DNA of 64,000 nucleotides. It comes from Isoetes taiwanensis (lineage: Eukaryota; Streptophyta; Lycopodiopsida; Isoetales; Isoetaceae). The notes under the pieces are model-generated. The model had not been told where the DNA came from. It saw nothing but the letters and a program-made list of their open reading frames with translations, and ran no database searches. A program made the translations under genes and the position numbers. This document shows positions 10,925 to 23,870 of the stretch, piece after piece; the stretch's first letter is position 1, and each line of letters begins with the position of its first letter. The DNA lies in assembly GCA_021234155.1 (NCBI GenBank), contig JAJEKV010000051.1, positions 7,102,761 to 7,166,760 of the forward strand. Direction: 5' to 3'.

Positions 10925-11075
10925 AGGAAGGGAGGAAAGCTACGAGGAAAGCTACGAGAGGATAAGAAGAGCTGCTGTGAGAAGACGCCGATAACCGAGC
11001 CAAAACAGAAATGGCCTAATATAGGCGCTCGTCCCTTCCCAGAATGGCGATCCGATGGCTCGGATCGATGGGATT
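10925..11075 (-). promoter_or_regulatory. Promoter-like dyad module B
   Basis: Second minus-strand copy of module A. It carries the perfect dyad CGATCCGA-TGGC-TCGGATCG at 11048-11067, then about 25 bp later (minus sense) TATATTAGGC, which could serve as a TATA box, and a C/T-rich tract. A 12-bp GCTACGAGGAAA duplication is private to this copy. It may be the true 5' end of the minus-strand element. Confidence 0.55.
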
Positions 11076-13417
11076 GTTCAAGTCCAAGTCACTTTTATCC
11101 ACTTGAATATTCTGCACAGAAAAAACAGTTGAGAAAAAGGTAGCACCATAATCCAAATCAAGGTTTCAAGTTAAACTTGAAAGTTGGATTAAAGATAAAA
11201 AAACCCCAGTCTGAAGAAAACAAGTACAAGACAAGTTACCCAGACTTTTAAGACTAGAAATTCCATTTGGAATAAAAAGCCCATACACGTGCAACCTTGG
11301 ATGTTAAGGTGCATAATAACCTAACCAAGCCTTGAAAAGGATCGACAATAGAAGAAAAAGAAAAAAATATACAATATGGAGTTTATTAGCAATTCACAAC
11401 TTAAAACCATTAAAGAAGCAAAGGATCAAGAAAAACACCGAAAAATAAAAATTAATAAACAATGGTTAAACCACGTAAACGAATAGGAATATAAACAAAT
11501 GAAGATAAAGATAAAACCTTTAAGACTTATGGTACAATAGATACAAAATAATAACAAGGGAAAACAAGAAAGAGGACATAGAAGGAAATACACAAAAGAT
11601 AAAAGAAAACAAGAAACCATATAAGCAGCAAGAGAGACTCAAATCCGAGAGTGACGCTAAGTAAAAGTAGTTTAAGGAACATAATAAAGGAGCCAAAGTG
11701 CACCAAAACTTGTAAGGATATAAAAAAGGGAAAAAAAACCAGGTTAAATTAAGATTACTTTCTTTATAATGGAACCAAGTAATAACAAAGAAGTACAGAA
11801 AAGAAAAATACGACCAAAATGGATATATAGAATGTTATCCATCAACAAAAGATTTGTAGAATATCACCAAAACTGAGGTTCAAAGAGAAGTAGCTTTGCA
11901 AAGAAACATAATGTCGAAAAAAGTTATGAGCATCAACTTTGCTCCCAAGAACACCAAGTAAACGCATGGAGGGTTGAGTCCGGTTACCTGCAGTGGAACC
12001 AAATGCAAGTTAGCCTAAAGAGGGTAAATGCATAAGCCACACACAGGTAAGCTAAAGACCCATCCGGCTTAACGCCTTTCACCATATAACAACTTTAAAC
12101 TTTACAATTGAAAATTATGAGTATAGATCATATTGGCATGTGAAAATACATATACAAAGGAGAGGGTAAACAATATCAATAGGGTTGGCATTAATACTAT
12201 TAATAAGCTCAAATTGAAAGGCTGAACTTGTTAACATAAACTCAGATAATCAGTGTACATTTTACATAAAAACAGAATGCTTTAATCTAGATAAAGAACA
12301 AATAGAAAGGGAATGGAAAGGGCCGAACCGAAAAACGAAAAATAAACCCTGTTACAAGAGATTGGAAGATTGAACTTAGATACTGATCAAAATTGCATAG
12401 GGCAAGGATAGTTCATAGCTGACATTAATCAAAACAAGAAAAAGATATATCCGCTATCTATGGCACAAGTTAGAGATTGGAAGATAGAACCGAGATCTTG
12501 ATCGTAACACATAGGGCGCCTATCATTAATGTCGTAATCAGAAAGATATATCTGGCAATCTATGGCACAAGTAACCAGCCAATGTTTAACATGACATTAG
12601 CCATGGGTCGTCACACCAGGCATATAAACACAGAATTTAACCAAGAGGACTATAAAATTGCGCATAACAATTAGTTCAAGGAAACCGTGAAATAACGGAA
12701 GAGGAAAACACAATAACCAGCTTAGGAAACTACACAAGAAAAAAGAACCACGAAAATGTCTTGGATGTAAGCAGCTGGTTTGACATGATGGTAGTCCTGC
12801 AGTAAACCAGAAAAGAAAAGTTTGTGTTGATAGCCACAAGGAAGCTAACGTGTGGGATATGGCTATACATATGGCCTGCTGAAAAACTTCAAACAATCTG
12901 ACAAAGGGTACACTGCAAGAGGCCAGATCCAGCAGTTAGGAAAATAAATTCAGAAATTGATACAATGGAAATAGAGAGAGTTTAGATTATCAGTGCAAAC
13001 TGCTGCATGTATGTTTATGTAAGAAGAAATTAGGATATACATTCTACGAATCCACCTTCACGGTTAGGGTACAGCTCATGAAGAAGTTTCAAGAAATAAC
13101 TGTTGTCCAGACTTAAGTTGTCTATTCCCATGATCTTCAACCCATTGAAAAACTTATAAATAAGCATTTTCCAGCCTGTTTAATTAGGTGGCAGCATATA
13201 AGCAAGTAAAGGGAGAAGCGAAAATTCACATCCTATTTATACCCATGTCATCTACAACAACGTTACTCAATTGGCAGAAGATATTAGCACACCAAGGCAA
13301 TAACTACACAGTTAATTATTTACTGTAGAATAAGTGCGAGAAGAAAAAACAGCAGCAATTTTAAGACTTAATTTGATAAAATATAAGAGCATTTAGAGTG
13401 AGAGCAGAGAATTAAGC
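11076..13417. other. AT-rich intergenic DNA, no gene recognised
   Basis: Long A-rich stretch (plus strand) without convincing ORFs, RNA genes or strong repeats. The words TTAGAGATTGGAAGATAGAAC and GAAAGATATATC recur near 12360-12560, suggesting an old local duplication. Confidence 0.5.
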
Positions 13418-13756
13418 TCAACATGGAGAGACTTGTAGGAGACAAGTGGGATCAACTATAAAAAGAAGGAGGACACAAAAACCTGAGAGGTGGCTTTTTA
13501 GGTGTACTGAGTCTTCAATAAAATCAGCATCATGGAGAAGAGAATTCGCAGCAGAAACTTGTTCATCCGAGCTAATCAGAATGGGAGTGTTCACCTTAGG
13601 AACTGGATTTCCAATATCAGGAACAAGATTGATCTGGCCAGAGCTGTTCCCTTCTTCTAAACTTGGTAAGATATTAGACACTGGTTTTGCCATAGCCTTT
13701 GCAGGCTTATGAAAATCAAACACACCCTTCCTCTTTTCAGTCAATCTCTTTTCCAT
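13418..13756 (-). CDS. Candidate first exon of an unknown gene
   Basis: A 112-codon ORF whose first 90 or so residues are hydrophilic and protein-like: basic start MEKRLTEKRKGVFDF, then Ser/Pro-rich, then an acidic patch. A donor-like CAG|GTTTTTGTG near 13485 would end the exon and explain the hydrophobic tail as intron. No family recognised. Downstream minus-strand sequence shows no clear partner exon, so it may be a gene fragment. Confidence 0.3.
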   Translation of the reverse strand: MEKRLTEKRKGVFDFHKPAKAMAKPVSNILPSLEEGNSSGQINLVPDIGNPVPKVNTPILISSDEQVSAANSLLHDADFIEDSVHLKSHLSGFCVLLLFIVDPTCLLQVSPC

Positions 13757-14107
13757 TTTGCGGTTTGAGTATAGTGGCTTTGTTTAAGCCACCCTTTTTC
13801 CTTCCCATACACCGAATAATAAGCGGGTAGAAGGCGAGCATCAACCAAAGGGAGGCGTAAAGGAAATAATCCGATCATACTAACTGGTTTAAATAAATCC
13901 TTAAGCAGCCGGAAATGAACCTATCAGAGAGGATCCACCGTTTGAGCTTCCACCCGTAAGCTTTTCAGGCAGTGAACGCATGCAGGAAGACATCTCCAGC
14001 CATCGATAGCCGGATTAGGTAAAAGAGAACCCTAATTTTAATATCTGCTATTAAACTAACATTATCGAAAATGCCCTATTAACTAGGTTATGGAGGAGTA
14101 AAGGTTT

Positions 14108-14530
14108 ACAAGATAATTCCCCCATGGGGCACACCACAAAACAACTTGCAATTTTAAGAGAGCAAGCCAAACCTGTGGAGATAGAGCAGAGAAAGCTTGC
14201 CAAGGCACTAAAGGAAAAAATTCCAAATGGTTATAGAGCAATGAAGGCTTACAGGACATTTCCCCCTTGGGGCAAACTACAAAACAAATTGAATTCTTAT
14301 TTTGAGAGAGCAAGTTAAACAATTGGAGATAAAGTAGAAACACCAGCCAAGTCAACAAAGGGAAGAAAAATTCCAAATGGTTATAGAGCAATGAAGGCTT
14401 ACAGGACATTTCCCCCTTGGGGCAAACCACAAAACAATTTGAATACTAACTTTAAGAGAGCAAGCTAAACAAGTGGAGATATAGCAGAAGAGCCTGCCAA
14501 GACAACCAAGGGAAAATTTCATAAAGGAAA
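14108..14530. repeat. Three tandem copies of a unit of about 150 bp
   Basis: Copies start at 14108, 14251 and 14401 (periods 143 and 150). Each begins ACAGGACATTTCCCCCTTGG or a close variant and contains AGAGAGCAAG and GTTATAGAGCAATGAAGGC. The ORF on the minus strand here is only the repeat read through. Confidence 0.9.
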
Positions 14531-14536
14531 GTTACA

Positions 14537-14538
<2 letters not shown>

Positions 14539-14566
<28 letters not shown>
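14539..14566 (+). repeat. Poly(A) tract after the tandem array
   Basis: Nearly 30 A residues directly follow the 150-bp repeat array. It could be the tail of a retroposed plus-strand element, or simple slippage. Confidence 0.8.
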
Positions 14567-14567
<1 letters not shown>

Positions 14568-16360
14568 TGCTGCGCATGGAGGGTTGCCCTCCGTGACCCG
14601 AGAGTGAAATGGCTTAAATCACACTTCAAAGTCATGTTTTCGAGCATATACTGACATATACTTGGAATATGCCACAAACCCACATGGATGAGGGTAAATA
14701 TAATATAGCTGGCATCAGATCTGTAAGACCACAAGGAAAGCTATACCTCAAAGCCAATCAACTCTCAGTCTCCAGGATGGATGGATGGATGGAGCTAAAA
14801 AAAGGTAGCAGTTAAAAGAGCAGCCAAGCCAGTTGAAACTTTTGGCATAAGATGAAGTTTAAACTTTTTGTGGCATGCGATGTAGTTCTTGTTTTCCTGG
14901 CAGTGGAAATGGCATTAACTATATCTAAAATTTGCCTTTGAAGTACTTGAAGCAATAATCAAATGCTTCAAGTACTTGGTAGTAGATTGTTCATCTGTGT
15001 CAATCATACTATTGTCCAGAAATATTTGGCATCCTAGGAATTGGTGCCCTAGTGGTGCATCGCTTATCTCTCAATAACCAAAATCTTTTCCTAGCTGTTG
15101 TCATCATTGTTGTTATGGATAAGGTATGTCTGGTTGCTTTTGTGTATCTATGGAAGCCCGTGGTACTCTCTGTGCTGGGTGTTGCTAATATTTCACAATT
15201 GCTAATTGAGCCCATGATATTGTGATAAAAATTATACTTATTTTTCTATGATGTCAAAATGTCACACAAATCCTCTATACATCATCACATGTACATATAT
15301 GCTATCGCATCTACATAGATACTATGTAGACAAAATGAATTAATCATCATCCACAAGACTAAGGGATATTGCAATCACCACAATGAGCAAGGACTTTGCG
15401 AATAAAACAATAAGTCTCAATTCAATATGAGCCAGATCTGATCAACCTGTTTTGCATTTTTACATATGCTCACTTTGGGCTTATTAATGATGCATTATAT
15501 TTATGGGCAATGTTGATGGCAAAACGTCTAATTTATTGCAAACACTAGAAAAATAAGTGGTTTCTTAATTCATGATGTCTGCATTATTACACCTGTATTT
15601 TTTGGCATTGTTGTATCTGCAAATAATGTATCAAGAGACATAGCAAACATGTCGTAATTAAGGAAGATGAATCAAGTGAATTTTGCTAAACAAAATGGCA
15701 TCTTTGTTGTCTAATTACTCCAATAATCTATTGCATCCATATACTCTATAGTGTCTCTATACCCCTAGCTATCAAGATATATTTAATATTTTTCGTAAGT
15801 TCTAATGCCTGAGCATCATCTTCAATAACCTCAAATATGGTAGTAAAAGAAGATTTGTATTGATGCAATCTGTTGCAAGATGTCAAATCATTTATCATTT
15901 CATGTATCTGAAGAGGCTATATTCAAAGCTGCAAACTTAAAAAGAAATGAATACGAACAACAGCAAGCAACACAATAATACACAGGATATAAACAGCTTG
16001 CATCACAGCCTTGAAAACTAACACCTCGATTAATGTTAGGTTGAGACGAAATAGGAATGAACAGGTCTTCCATAGCCACGGATTTCACTAGGGGTAAAAG
16101 AACAAACAGGATTTAGGAAATCAGACAATCATTTGTTGCTCCAAAATCGACCGCATAGTAAACCACGTTATGCATTTGTAATGTGCGACCGGGAACTTGT
16201 TCCTTCACCAAGGAATAGCAAAAATAAAAAAAAGAGCATAGCTGAACCTTAAACAATTACAAAGAAGTTTGGAAGGGCGATCGCAACTGGCTCATTTGGA
16301 AAAGTGCCCCACTAACAACACAAAATCTACTGCTTCTCAACATTGTATATCATATTTAAA
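14567..16360. other. Intergenic, a few simple repeats
   Basis: 14630-14680 contains a GCATATACTGACATATACTT block resembling 19260-19305. (ATGG)n occurs at 14776-14795. AAGTACTTGAAGCAATAATC with an inverted neighbour at 14939-14978 forms a possible small hairpin. No gene recognised. Confidence 0.5.
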
Positions 16361-16684
16361 CTATAAATACTCCAACATTAGGACAACCTTTACGACAAAA
16401 TTAGCTCTAGTTATTATGCAATTTGTCTTGCAACTCAAATTTTGACTTCTATTATAAGAGCCATAAAGATAAGTACAATACACTGTCTCCAAGTTTACAA
16501 ATGTTTCTTCTTCATTTATGAAGGGCGTTTCATTTATGGCCCAAAATGTTGATGTAAAGCATCCGAAATAAGATCCCTCCACAATATCTTGTCCAAAAGT
16601 TCCATAACCCTCGAATAATATTATGCATCTATTTGCCAAGAGATTGTTCCTAAGAGAAAACATCATGAGTGTTGTGTCTTTCAC
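16361..16684 (-). CDS. Unrecognised ORF of 107 codons
   Basis: Composition of the first 75 residues (GYGTFGQDIVEGSYFG, NEEETFVNLETVYC) is more protein-like than other ORFs nearby, but I see no domain, no start context and no partner exons. It may be chance or a transposon remnant. Confidence 0.15.
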   Translation of the reverse strand: MKDTTLMMFSLRNNLLANRCIILFEGYGTFGQDIVEGSYFGCFTSTFWAINETPFINEEETFVNLETVYCTYLYGSYNRSQNLSCKTNCIITRANFVVKVVLMLEYL

Positions 16685-17573
16685 AAAAGAGGCAACAAGC
16701 AGAAGACAAAAACATCAAAAGCGACCATGCAAAGGTGCGGGGAATGGAAAGGAGACATTGCCTACATTGCTAAACAGACTCAAGGGCTTTAGCCACACCA
16801 TCCGGTCTATAAAGCAGATGACAAAAGTTCTTATAGAGAAGAAAGTGCAATAACAAAGCAAAAATGAAAAGAAGAAATAATCTAGTGGAGCTTACTTGGC
16901 TAATCATGAATCTTCAAAGCTGTGGGCTTACTCTGTCGAAAACATGCATGGGCAAATCGTCCCCCTTAGTAAGGGCAAGCTAGCAACATTCAAAGATTCA
17001 AGCAAACATCTCCGAATCGCTAGCATTGGCATACAAAAAAAATGCTCATGTATCCGAGCTTCTCTAAAACGGAAAAGGGGAGTTAGTCGCAGGCGTAAAA
17101 TATCAACTTCTGAAGATGGGCGTAAAACAACTACAACGATACAAAAATAAGAAATCGCATAGATCTATTCCAATTTCGTGCACAAATTCTGAGAAAACAT
17201 GCAGGAAGCTTAACAAACCTAAAATGATCGCGTAAATGATTAGCTTGAAAGAAAGAAGATTGGATTTTTTGCGGTCCGGAGTGTGTCCAGCCCATCTCGC
17301 CTTCTCTGCATGAATCTTGATAACACTGTGGCAATTAAAATCATGGCTAACCATCTTGAAGATTTAAGCAAAATCATGGCCATGGATGGCCACAAATAAC
17401 AATCCAAAATGGAAACAAAAAACATGCACAACACATACAAACGTAAGAACAATCATGGCCAAATGCAAACCAACATGAAACAAACTGCTTTTCTTAGAAC
17501 ATTAGCATAGCTAACTAACATCTATGGATACATTCCATATTAAGCATCGACACCCAAGAAGATATAAAGGAAC

Positions 17574-17999
17574 TTTTACCGTCTGGGATGTATTCTGTCA
17601 GTCATGAAATTATTCACACCATAAACCTTTGTGATGCATTCCCGACAAACTAAATATCTATTGGTTATGATGCACGATGTCCGAGCAAGCGAGGCTATGA
17701 AATGAAAGAAGATTTGACCTCTTTTCGACATTTTAGCGTAACCGTAGTTCAATTTGGGCAATGCAAAATGGTGATTGGGCTGCACTAAAAAATCAAAGGA
17801 CAAGGCCAAAGGTAGCAACTGCATTTAGAGCAGAACAATCATCAAAATCAAAAACTCGAAAATCAAGATAAAACCTTACCACAAACAACATGCCAGTATT
17901 GGTGGCCTGCTTTCCCCACGCATCATAGTTTGGCGAGTCATCAATTCCTCGCAAAAGATGATCTCGCGATATATCAAAAGCCCGGACTTCCTTCAACAT
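17574..17999 (-). CDS. Two candidate exons of an unknown minus-strand gene
   Basis: Exon 1 from ATG at 17999 encodes MLKEVRAFDISRDHLLRG and onward, with a donor-like TTTGTG|GTAAGG near 17880. A second stretch follows an acceptor-like TTTTTTAGTGCAG near 17783 and encodes PNHHFALPKLNYGYAKMSKR and onward to a donor-like GACG|GTAAAAG near 17577. The two GT/AG sites support splicing, but reading-frame continuity was not checked base by base and no family is recognised. Confidence 0.25.
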
Positions 18000-19614
18000 C
18001 GTAGCATGAGTAAAAAGAAGCTACCACGAGGTGCATTTGCCAATCGGGGGTCCCATTTTTGCAAGCAAAAAGGCAAGTAAAAATTCTCGTGTGTTTGTTG
18101 GCATGATAAATAGCGATATAGTCCCAACTAGAGCAACGCCACTTAAATATAGCCCATGTCCTTGTCGTTCTTAAGCCTAGACAATTGTCTCGAAGTTCTA
18201 GAATCTGTTATTCCAAATTAACATCACGGATAAAACCGAAGTCAATGTGTCGGCAACCTATTTTGGCTTTGCATATTTATCCGCATTATCTAAAAGTGGC
18301 TACATACCATAGATTTATCGTCCATATTGTGCATGCGACAGGACCATATATAGATGGTTTCGGCTCCATTCTTAGATCTTTTTCCGACCATATCGCGGTT
18401 TTTTACGATTGGTGAGCATCTGATAATCAATCGGGTCTACCTTTAAGTCTTCATCAAGCTTTCATCAATGGCAAAGGGCATCTTAGTTGCAAAAGGCAAT
18501 CCCTTTACATTTATTTCTCCTACAGTGGTGTTGGCAACAGTAAAGGATGCTGCATTTCAAAAGTAATCCTCAGGTAGATCTGGAGCCTGCCTCTGCAGTT
18601 GATCAACATGGCAAGTGATGCGGTTATATCTAGTCGCATGCATCTTGCCTCACATATCTTACGCCATATATGAGCAGAGACAAACGGAATGAAGTGTAGT
18701 TGGAACCCCAATAGATCTTAACCTTGTTTATCTACTCGCTCTGTCAAAGTTGAAGCATCTTACAACCAAAGGTTCGGACGGTGCTGGCTCAGAAACGTTC
18801 AACACATCTGATTTCAGTTTGAATCCTACGGACCGTCTACCATTTGATGTGCATATATGCAAACCCTAAACCGATACCTCCACATGCAAATCTGGTAATC
18901 TGCTCTATAGATTATAGACTTTAGGGTTCATAGACAGATAAAACATATCAAGAAAGCGAAAGAATCCATACGGATGAATAAAGGGAGCTTTTCCGTCCAT
19001 AGCTGGGTAGCATTATAGTCACCTGTTTAGATGAGCTGAGCGGTAAAGAAAGAAGGGCAAAAATCTCCCAAATCGTCAAGAGTTGCATAGCTGAGATTAA
19101 GGGAGATGAGATTATGCCCTAGAGGGTATAAGGAAGGGATAAACATGTGCTCAACTCGCCAGAACCCTGACGGAAGGCGCGGAAGGGAGGGCAGAAGCCA
19201 TAGCCAAGTCCGGCGGATAGCGTTTGTGTAGCAGGCAGCAGCCAGTTTTTAGCAGTCATCAGCATATGCTAGGTATATGCCAGCATATACTTGAATATGC
19301 CCGGTTTGCCCCCCTAGGGGCAACCCAAAAAACAAAGAAAGGTGAGATCTGGCCACCTGAACATCACAATCTCACAATCCCAATGCGACTAATACATCGA
19401 GAAAATCATTTGGGTTTAGGGTTTCCTATCCCGTGTGCTCTCTCACACCCGGAATCAACTGGACTCCATTGCCATCATTCTGCTGCATGTGACCCTTCAG
19501 TTTTCCATGATTGACAGGGAGAATCGCTATCAACGGCTACATGTGATGTGACCAGACCCTTAAACCCCGCAGTGTCCCATGATCACGTAGAGTGAGGCCT
19601 CCTGGCGAGTAAGT
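18000..19614. other. Upstream region of PIG-V
   Basis: No gene recognised. 19255-19330 has alternating GCATAT words (CAGCATATGCTAGGTATATG) followed by CCCCCCTAGGGGCAACCC, resembling the blocks at 14630-14680 and in the 14.1-14.5 kb array. The last 200 bases should contain the PIG-V promoter; I see no convincing TATA box. Confidence 0.45.
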
Positions 19615-21987
19615 ATGATGAGCGCCAATGAGCGCCAGGTTCTGGCTATGGCATTTGGATCTAGGATTCTAGTGTTGGGTTTGATGCTGTTTTGGAGCAT
19701 TTTGGCTGATCCTTATGATACATCTGCTACCTTAGATCCTCCATGTCTCACTCATCCTGGCATACATGAGCTTGAAAGACAGGGTAGCTGGGCTTCCAAG
19801 TTGGGGTCATATTTTGATAGATCAGTTGTTTGGGATGGTGTTTATTATACCAGGATTGCCAGATGTGGATATGAGTATGAACAGACGTTTGCTTTTCTGC
19901 CTGCATTGCCACTTGCTATGCGTTTCTTCAGTACAACTGGTAAGATTTATCCTTTTGTATGTTGAAGATAACTCTGGAACACCATTCACTGAATTAATCA
20001 AAAATGCAGACTGAAGATTGCTTTGGGTTCTGCCATTTAGAAAAGATTATGCTTTTGATTAATGGTACATTTATTGGTAGTGTCAAATGAAGCTGGGAAA
20101 GCATCAGGCCTTTTAAATTCGTAAAATTCGTACTGATACAGGGCTTATAGTCATATTGAAATACAGATATTGGAGCTTTTTGTATGTTTTGTGAAACTCT
20201 TTAAAAATGTTGGATTTTTGTCTGACATGCTGGTCATAGTTGTATGCAATGTAGAACACAAAGTTAAGTAACAAGTTCAAGGGATTTGCCGCTCTTAAGT
20301 TTATGCACATAAGGACGTGATAAATTATCTGCTTAAAGATATGGCCATTATGATTTCTTTCAAGGTCACATTGTAACCATGGATTTGTCATGTTTTTTTT
20401 AGTTCTTTATAAAATGGTGCCTTTAATGGGACACAGAGCAACTTTGGCATTATCCGGATATATTATTAACAATGCAAGCTTTCTGTTGGCTGCCATCTGT
20501 CTCTACAGGTCAGCCATAACTTGAAGCCATTGCATATGGATCCAGATGACAGTGTGTTTATGGGGCACTTATAAAAGATTTTTGTCTTTATGCAGGCTTT
20601 CCCTACTTGTTTTAAATGACGAAGAACTTGCTAAGAGAGCTGTATTGCTATTTTCTTTCAATCCTGCTTCCGTTTTCTACTCTTCTATGTATCCTTCCCT
20701 TATTATCCCTGTATTTTAAGCCCTGCTTTTTCATTCGTCTGAATTTACGCAGACTATATTAAAAATTGGAATTTTGGATGTCCCTTCTTAAACATTTCCA
20801 GATATTCAGAGAGCTTGTTTGCTTTGTTCTCTTTTTCTGGTATGTTGTGCTTTATGTCTGGAGCAAGGTGGACCGCAGCATTTCTATTTGGCTTCTCGTC
20901 ACTTGTCAGGTCAAATGGGGTCTTACATGGTGGTTTCTTTATCTTCCAAGTGATACATGAAGTTTTTGCCACTAGTTGCCATCTGAAAAGACCTTTGGTA
21001 TTCCCCAAACTCATATTGCTTAATGAATCTCCTGGTATATGATAGTTCCTGTATATTTTATGCACAACTTGATCTGTTGCTGTAAGGTTGCAGGATACAT
21101 ATGCCTAACTCTGTTAGTACAAACTATATGTGTTATGGCTCCTTTTGTTTTTTTCCAATGGTATGGATACTCCCAATTCTGTACAAGAACTTCACAAGAG
21201 TACTTTGTTCAGCGTTCATGGTGTGAATCCACTGTGCCATATCTCTATGGCTTTGTTCAACGCCATTATTGGTAGGTCACAAATTTTATGGATGAACTAC
21301 AATAGTGGTTATGAATCAATGGCTTTATTTGTCGTGCATGTACTTAATCTCTGTTCCTTTTGTTGAGCGTGTTTAATGTAGGCTTATTTTATCAGGGATG
21401 TTGGATTTCTACGCTACTTTCAAGTGAAACAGGTTCCTAATTTTTTATCCGCCTCTCCAATCTTGCTGCTGTCAAGTATTGCAATTTTTGCATATGCAAA
21501 GCAGCGGCCCCGAGTATTCTTCTCAATTGGTTTAGTTAGAATACTAGAGCAGTTTAAAAGAGGGAAGCAGAATATACTGCAAGATCTGAAAAGTCAGAAA
21601 TCATGTTTGTCAGAAATTGATCAGCGGAACACGGTTTTGATTGCTCCGTCGATCCAAAAAGAATGTAAGATTCTAATAATGAGTATGTTTCTGTTCTATT
21701 ACGGATTTATATTAGTATGGCATGTGGTCTGTGATTGCATAGAAAATAGCATAACGGAGAGTGCATTTGGGAATTGCAATAACTTTCAGTTTAATATCTT
21801 GAGATCATAATTGTGTGCCGGTGCTCTTGATTATGTAGTTTCTAAGGGATAATATTTTGCACACATATCTTCCTAGACAAAACCAGCACAAGCTCTAGCT
21901 CCTGTTAGGGATGCTTCTGAGAATGAGCATGTCTGTTATTTCTCGGAAGTATACTATGAAGTAAACTCTTTGTAGTTGTAGTTGTAG

Positions 21988-22021
<34 letters not shown>

Positions 22022-22467
22022 CTGTTTATGTTATCTCAAAATGTCTACCTTGTTGTTTCAGATAATGTCCCGACCCTCAGGCGGAAGGAAAAACTATATT
22101 ATCCAACAAATGTACTTTCCTTGCAGTCATCTGAAAAGGAATCAAGTGAAGGATTTTACTCAACGTTAAGCCTTGTATTTGTGTTACAGCTTGCATTTAT
22201 GGTTCTAGTTGCATTCTTTGTAATGCATGTTCAGGTAACCTGTTACAATGTTTTTATATCATAGAAATATGTTTTATACGAGTCTTTAATCTTTGAAGTT
22301 TGCAGGTGGCAACAAGATTTCTGTCATCCAGCCCACCCTTGTATTGGTACATGTCGCACATGGAAGGCTCTTGTTCGCAAAAGTGTAGAAACTGTCTATG
22401 GATGGCTTTTCTGGCTTATATTTTTATAGGCACATTATTGTTTATCAATTTCTATCCTTTCACATGA
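19615..22467 (+). CDS. PIGV: GPI mannosyltransferase 2 (PIG-V), eight exons
   Basis: Adds the second mannose to the GPI anchor precursor in the ER membrane, using dolichol-phosphate-mannose. Exons read as 19615-19939, 20403-20508, 20596-20688, 20802-20997, 21087-21271, 21396-21664, 22062-22234 and 22306-22467. All introns are GT-AG, phases match, and the joined frame is open for about 502 residues to the TGA at 22465, a normal family length. Family signatures by eye: PYDTSA near the N terminus, VVWDGVYYTRIARCGYEYEQ, FNPASVFYSS, YSESLFALFS, VRSNGVLHGG, FVQRHYWDVGFLRYFQVKQV, SSPPLYWYM and the C-terminal LLFINFYPFT. Multiple hydrophobic segments fit a polytopic ER protein. The start is the first of two adjacent ATGs. 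This is the only clearly intact host gene in the window. Confidence 0.93.
21976..22020 (+). repeat. (GTT)n microsatellite in PIG-V intron 6
   Basis: TAGTTG units pass into about a dozen GTT/TTG triplets between exons 6 and 7. Confidence 0.9.
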
Positions 22468-23257
22468 TTATGCTGCCAAACTTGGAGATTGGGTGGTTGT
22501 AGTAAGTGGGCGCAAAGTATTGGAAATGCAGTCACTCGGAAGTTCTTTCCAAAATGAAATACGTACTCAGAAATGCAGTCACTGTAAAATGCAGCTCTAG
22601 TGCTGAAACAGTTGCAAACACCAGTTGAAACCAAGTTAACCAAGCTAGAAAATGAATTGTTACGGAGATGCCTTTCATTTGTTGAAGAAGTCTAAATCAA
22701 GACTTGCTCTGTTACACATTTTGAGCAGCTCTGGATAATCTTAAGGCTCTAAAGGTATAGATGATTCATTGACTTGTAGGTTCTTAAAATGCCTTGCTGA
22801 GTTTGTATATATATCACTAGGCGGAGCTAGATCCAAATTTGTTTCCTTAACCTTATGCTAATGCACATGTAGGATATGAGAAATGTGTGCCAACCTCTAG
22901 TCTCACTCAATCACTGACCAAGAAAAGAAAATTTACTTGAATACCCTTAAGGTTGTTGACTTATTTGCTAAAAAGCCCATAGTATTTTTGAAATTTCCAA
23001 AACGCTGTTTAGTGAAGCCCGTGGTATTTTCAAAATTGTATAAAAATCCAATCCTTTTCTTCATAACTCCAAAAAGCCCATGCCTCCTATTTTATGTTCT
23101 TGTTGCCTAATACAATAATGTCAGAGCTCTATAGTTTCAAGTGGCAAAACTCGAGGGCAAAGTATTGTAGATCAAAGATTTTTCATTGGAGATCCAAGAT
23201 TTTTCAATTTCAAAGCTCGGAGGTAGAGGGTAAGCAATTTCAAGGGTTCAAAGCTTG
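22468..23257. other. AT-rich DNA 3' of PIG-V
   Basis: No gene. 22960-23090 holds loosely repeated words of the form AAAAGCCCATAGTATTTT(T/C)AAAA, related to 24640-24770. Confidence 0.5.
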
Positions 23258-23440
23258 TGTTTTCCAAATCGTTGTTTTCAAAAGTGCCCAATATTTCTGA
23301 AAATTGCGTTCCATCCAAACTATTTTTGTCAAAACAACTTGCCTATAGTTCTATCACTCGAAACTCCAAACCCAATATATTAGGGTTTCAAGGTGGGGAC
23401 AATGATTTTCATGGCATGGGTGTGGGGTATTCAACATAGT
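23258..23440 (+). repeat. 183-bp direct repeat, copy 1
   Basis: Nearly identical to 24425-24606 (a handful of substitutions), from GTTTTCCAAAT to TTCAACATAGT. Both copies are followed by a T-rich tract, here T8 then (TA)n and (ATT)n. Confidence 0.9.
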
Positions 23441-23800
23441 ATTTTTTTTATATATATATATATTTTTTAATTATTATTATTATAAAACCTTATGATGTTT
23501 AGGTGGTTTATTTGGTAAAGCTTATGCAGATAATTTAAGCAGATGGACCATGGAACATATGGATTAAAATAGCCTACTAGTAATGTTACATTATTGCTAG
23601 TGGTCAAGGATACAAAATATAAGAACATAAACATTTGTGGCAATATTGATATGCATGGTAGTAGATAGGGTTTATGACAAACGAAAATGAAATGGAGGTT
23701 ATTTTTTGGCATAGGCTAAAGGCCGGCTCACGCCTTGAGCAACGAAGAGGGCTGCCGGATAAGCACATGATGGTAATAGGTACAGTAGCCTGATTTTCTC

Positions 23801-23808
23801 TATAAAAG
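23801..23808 (+). promoter_or_regulatory. TATA-box-like element
   Basis: CTATAAAAGG lies about 70 bp before the ATG at 23871, typical plant TATA-to-start spacing for a short leader. Confidence 0.4.
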
Positions 23809-23870
23809 GATCATATCCCATCTATGATGAAGCATCTGCTTGCGGCCTTAGGCTGCTCCCTGATCCAGAC

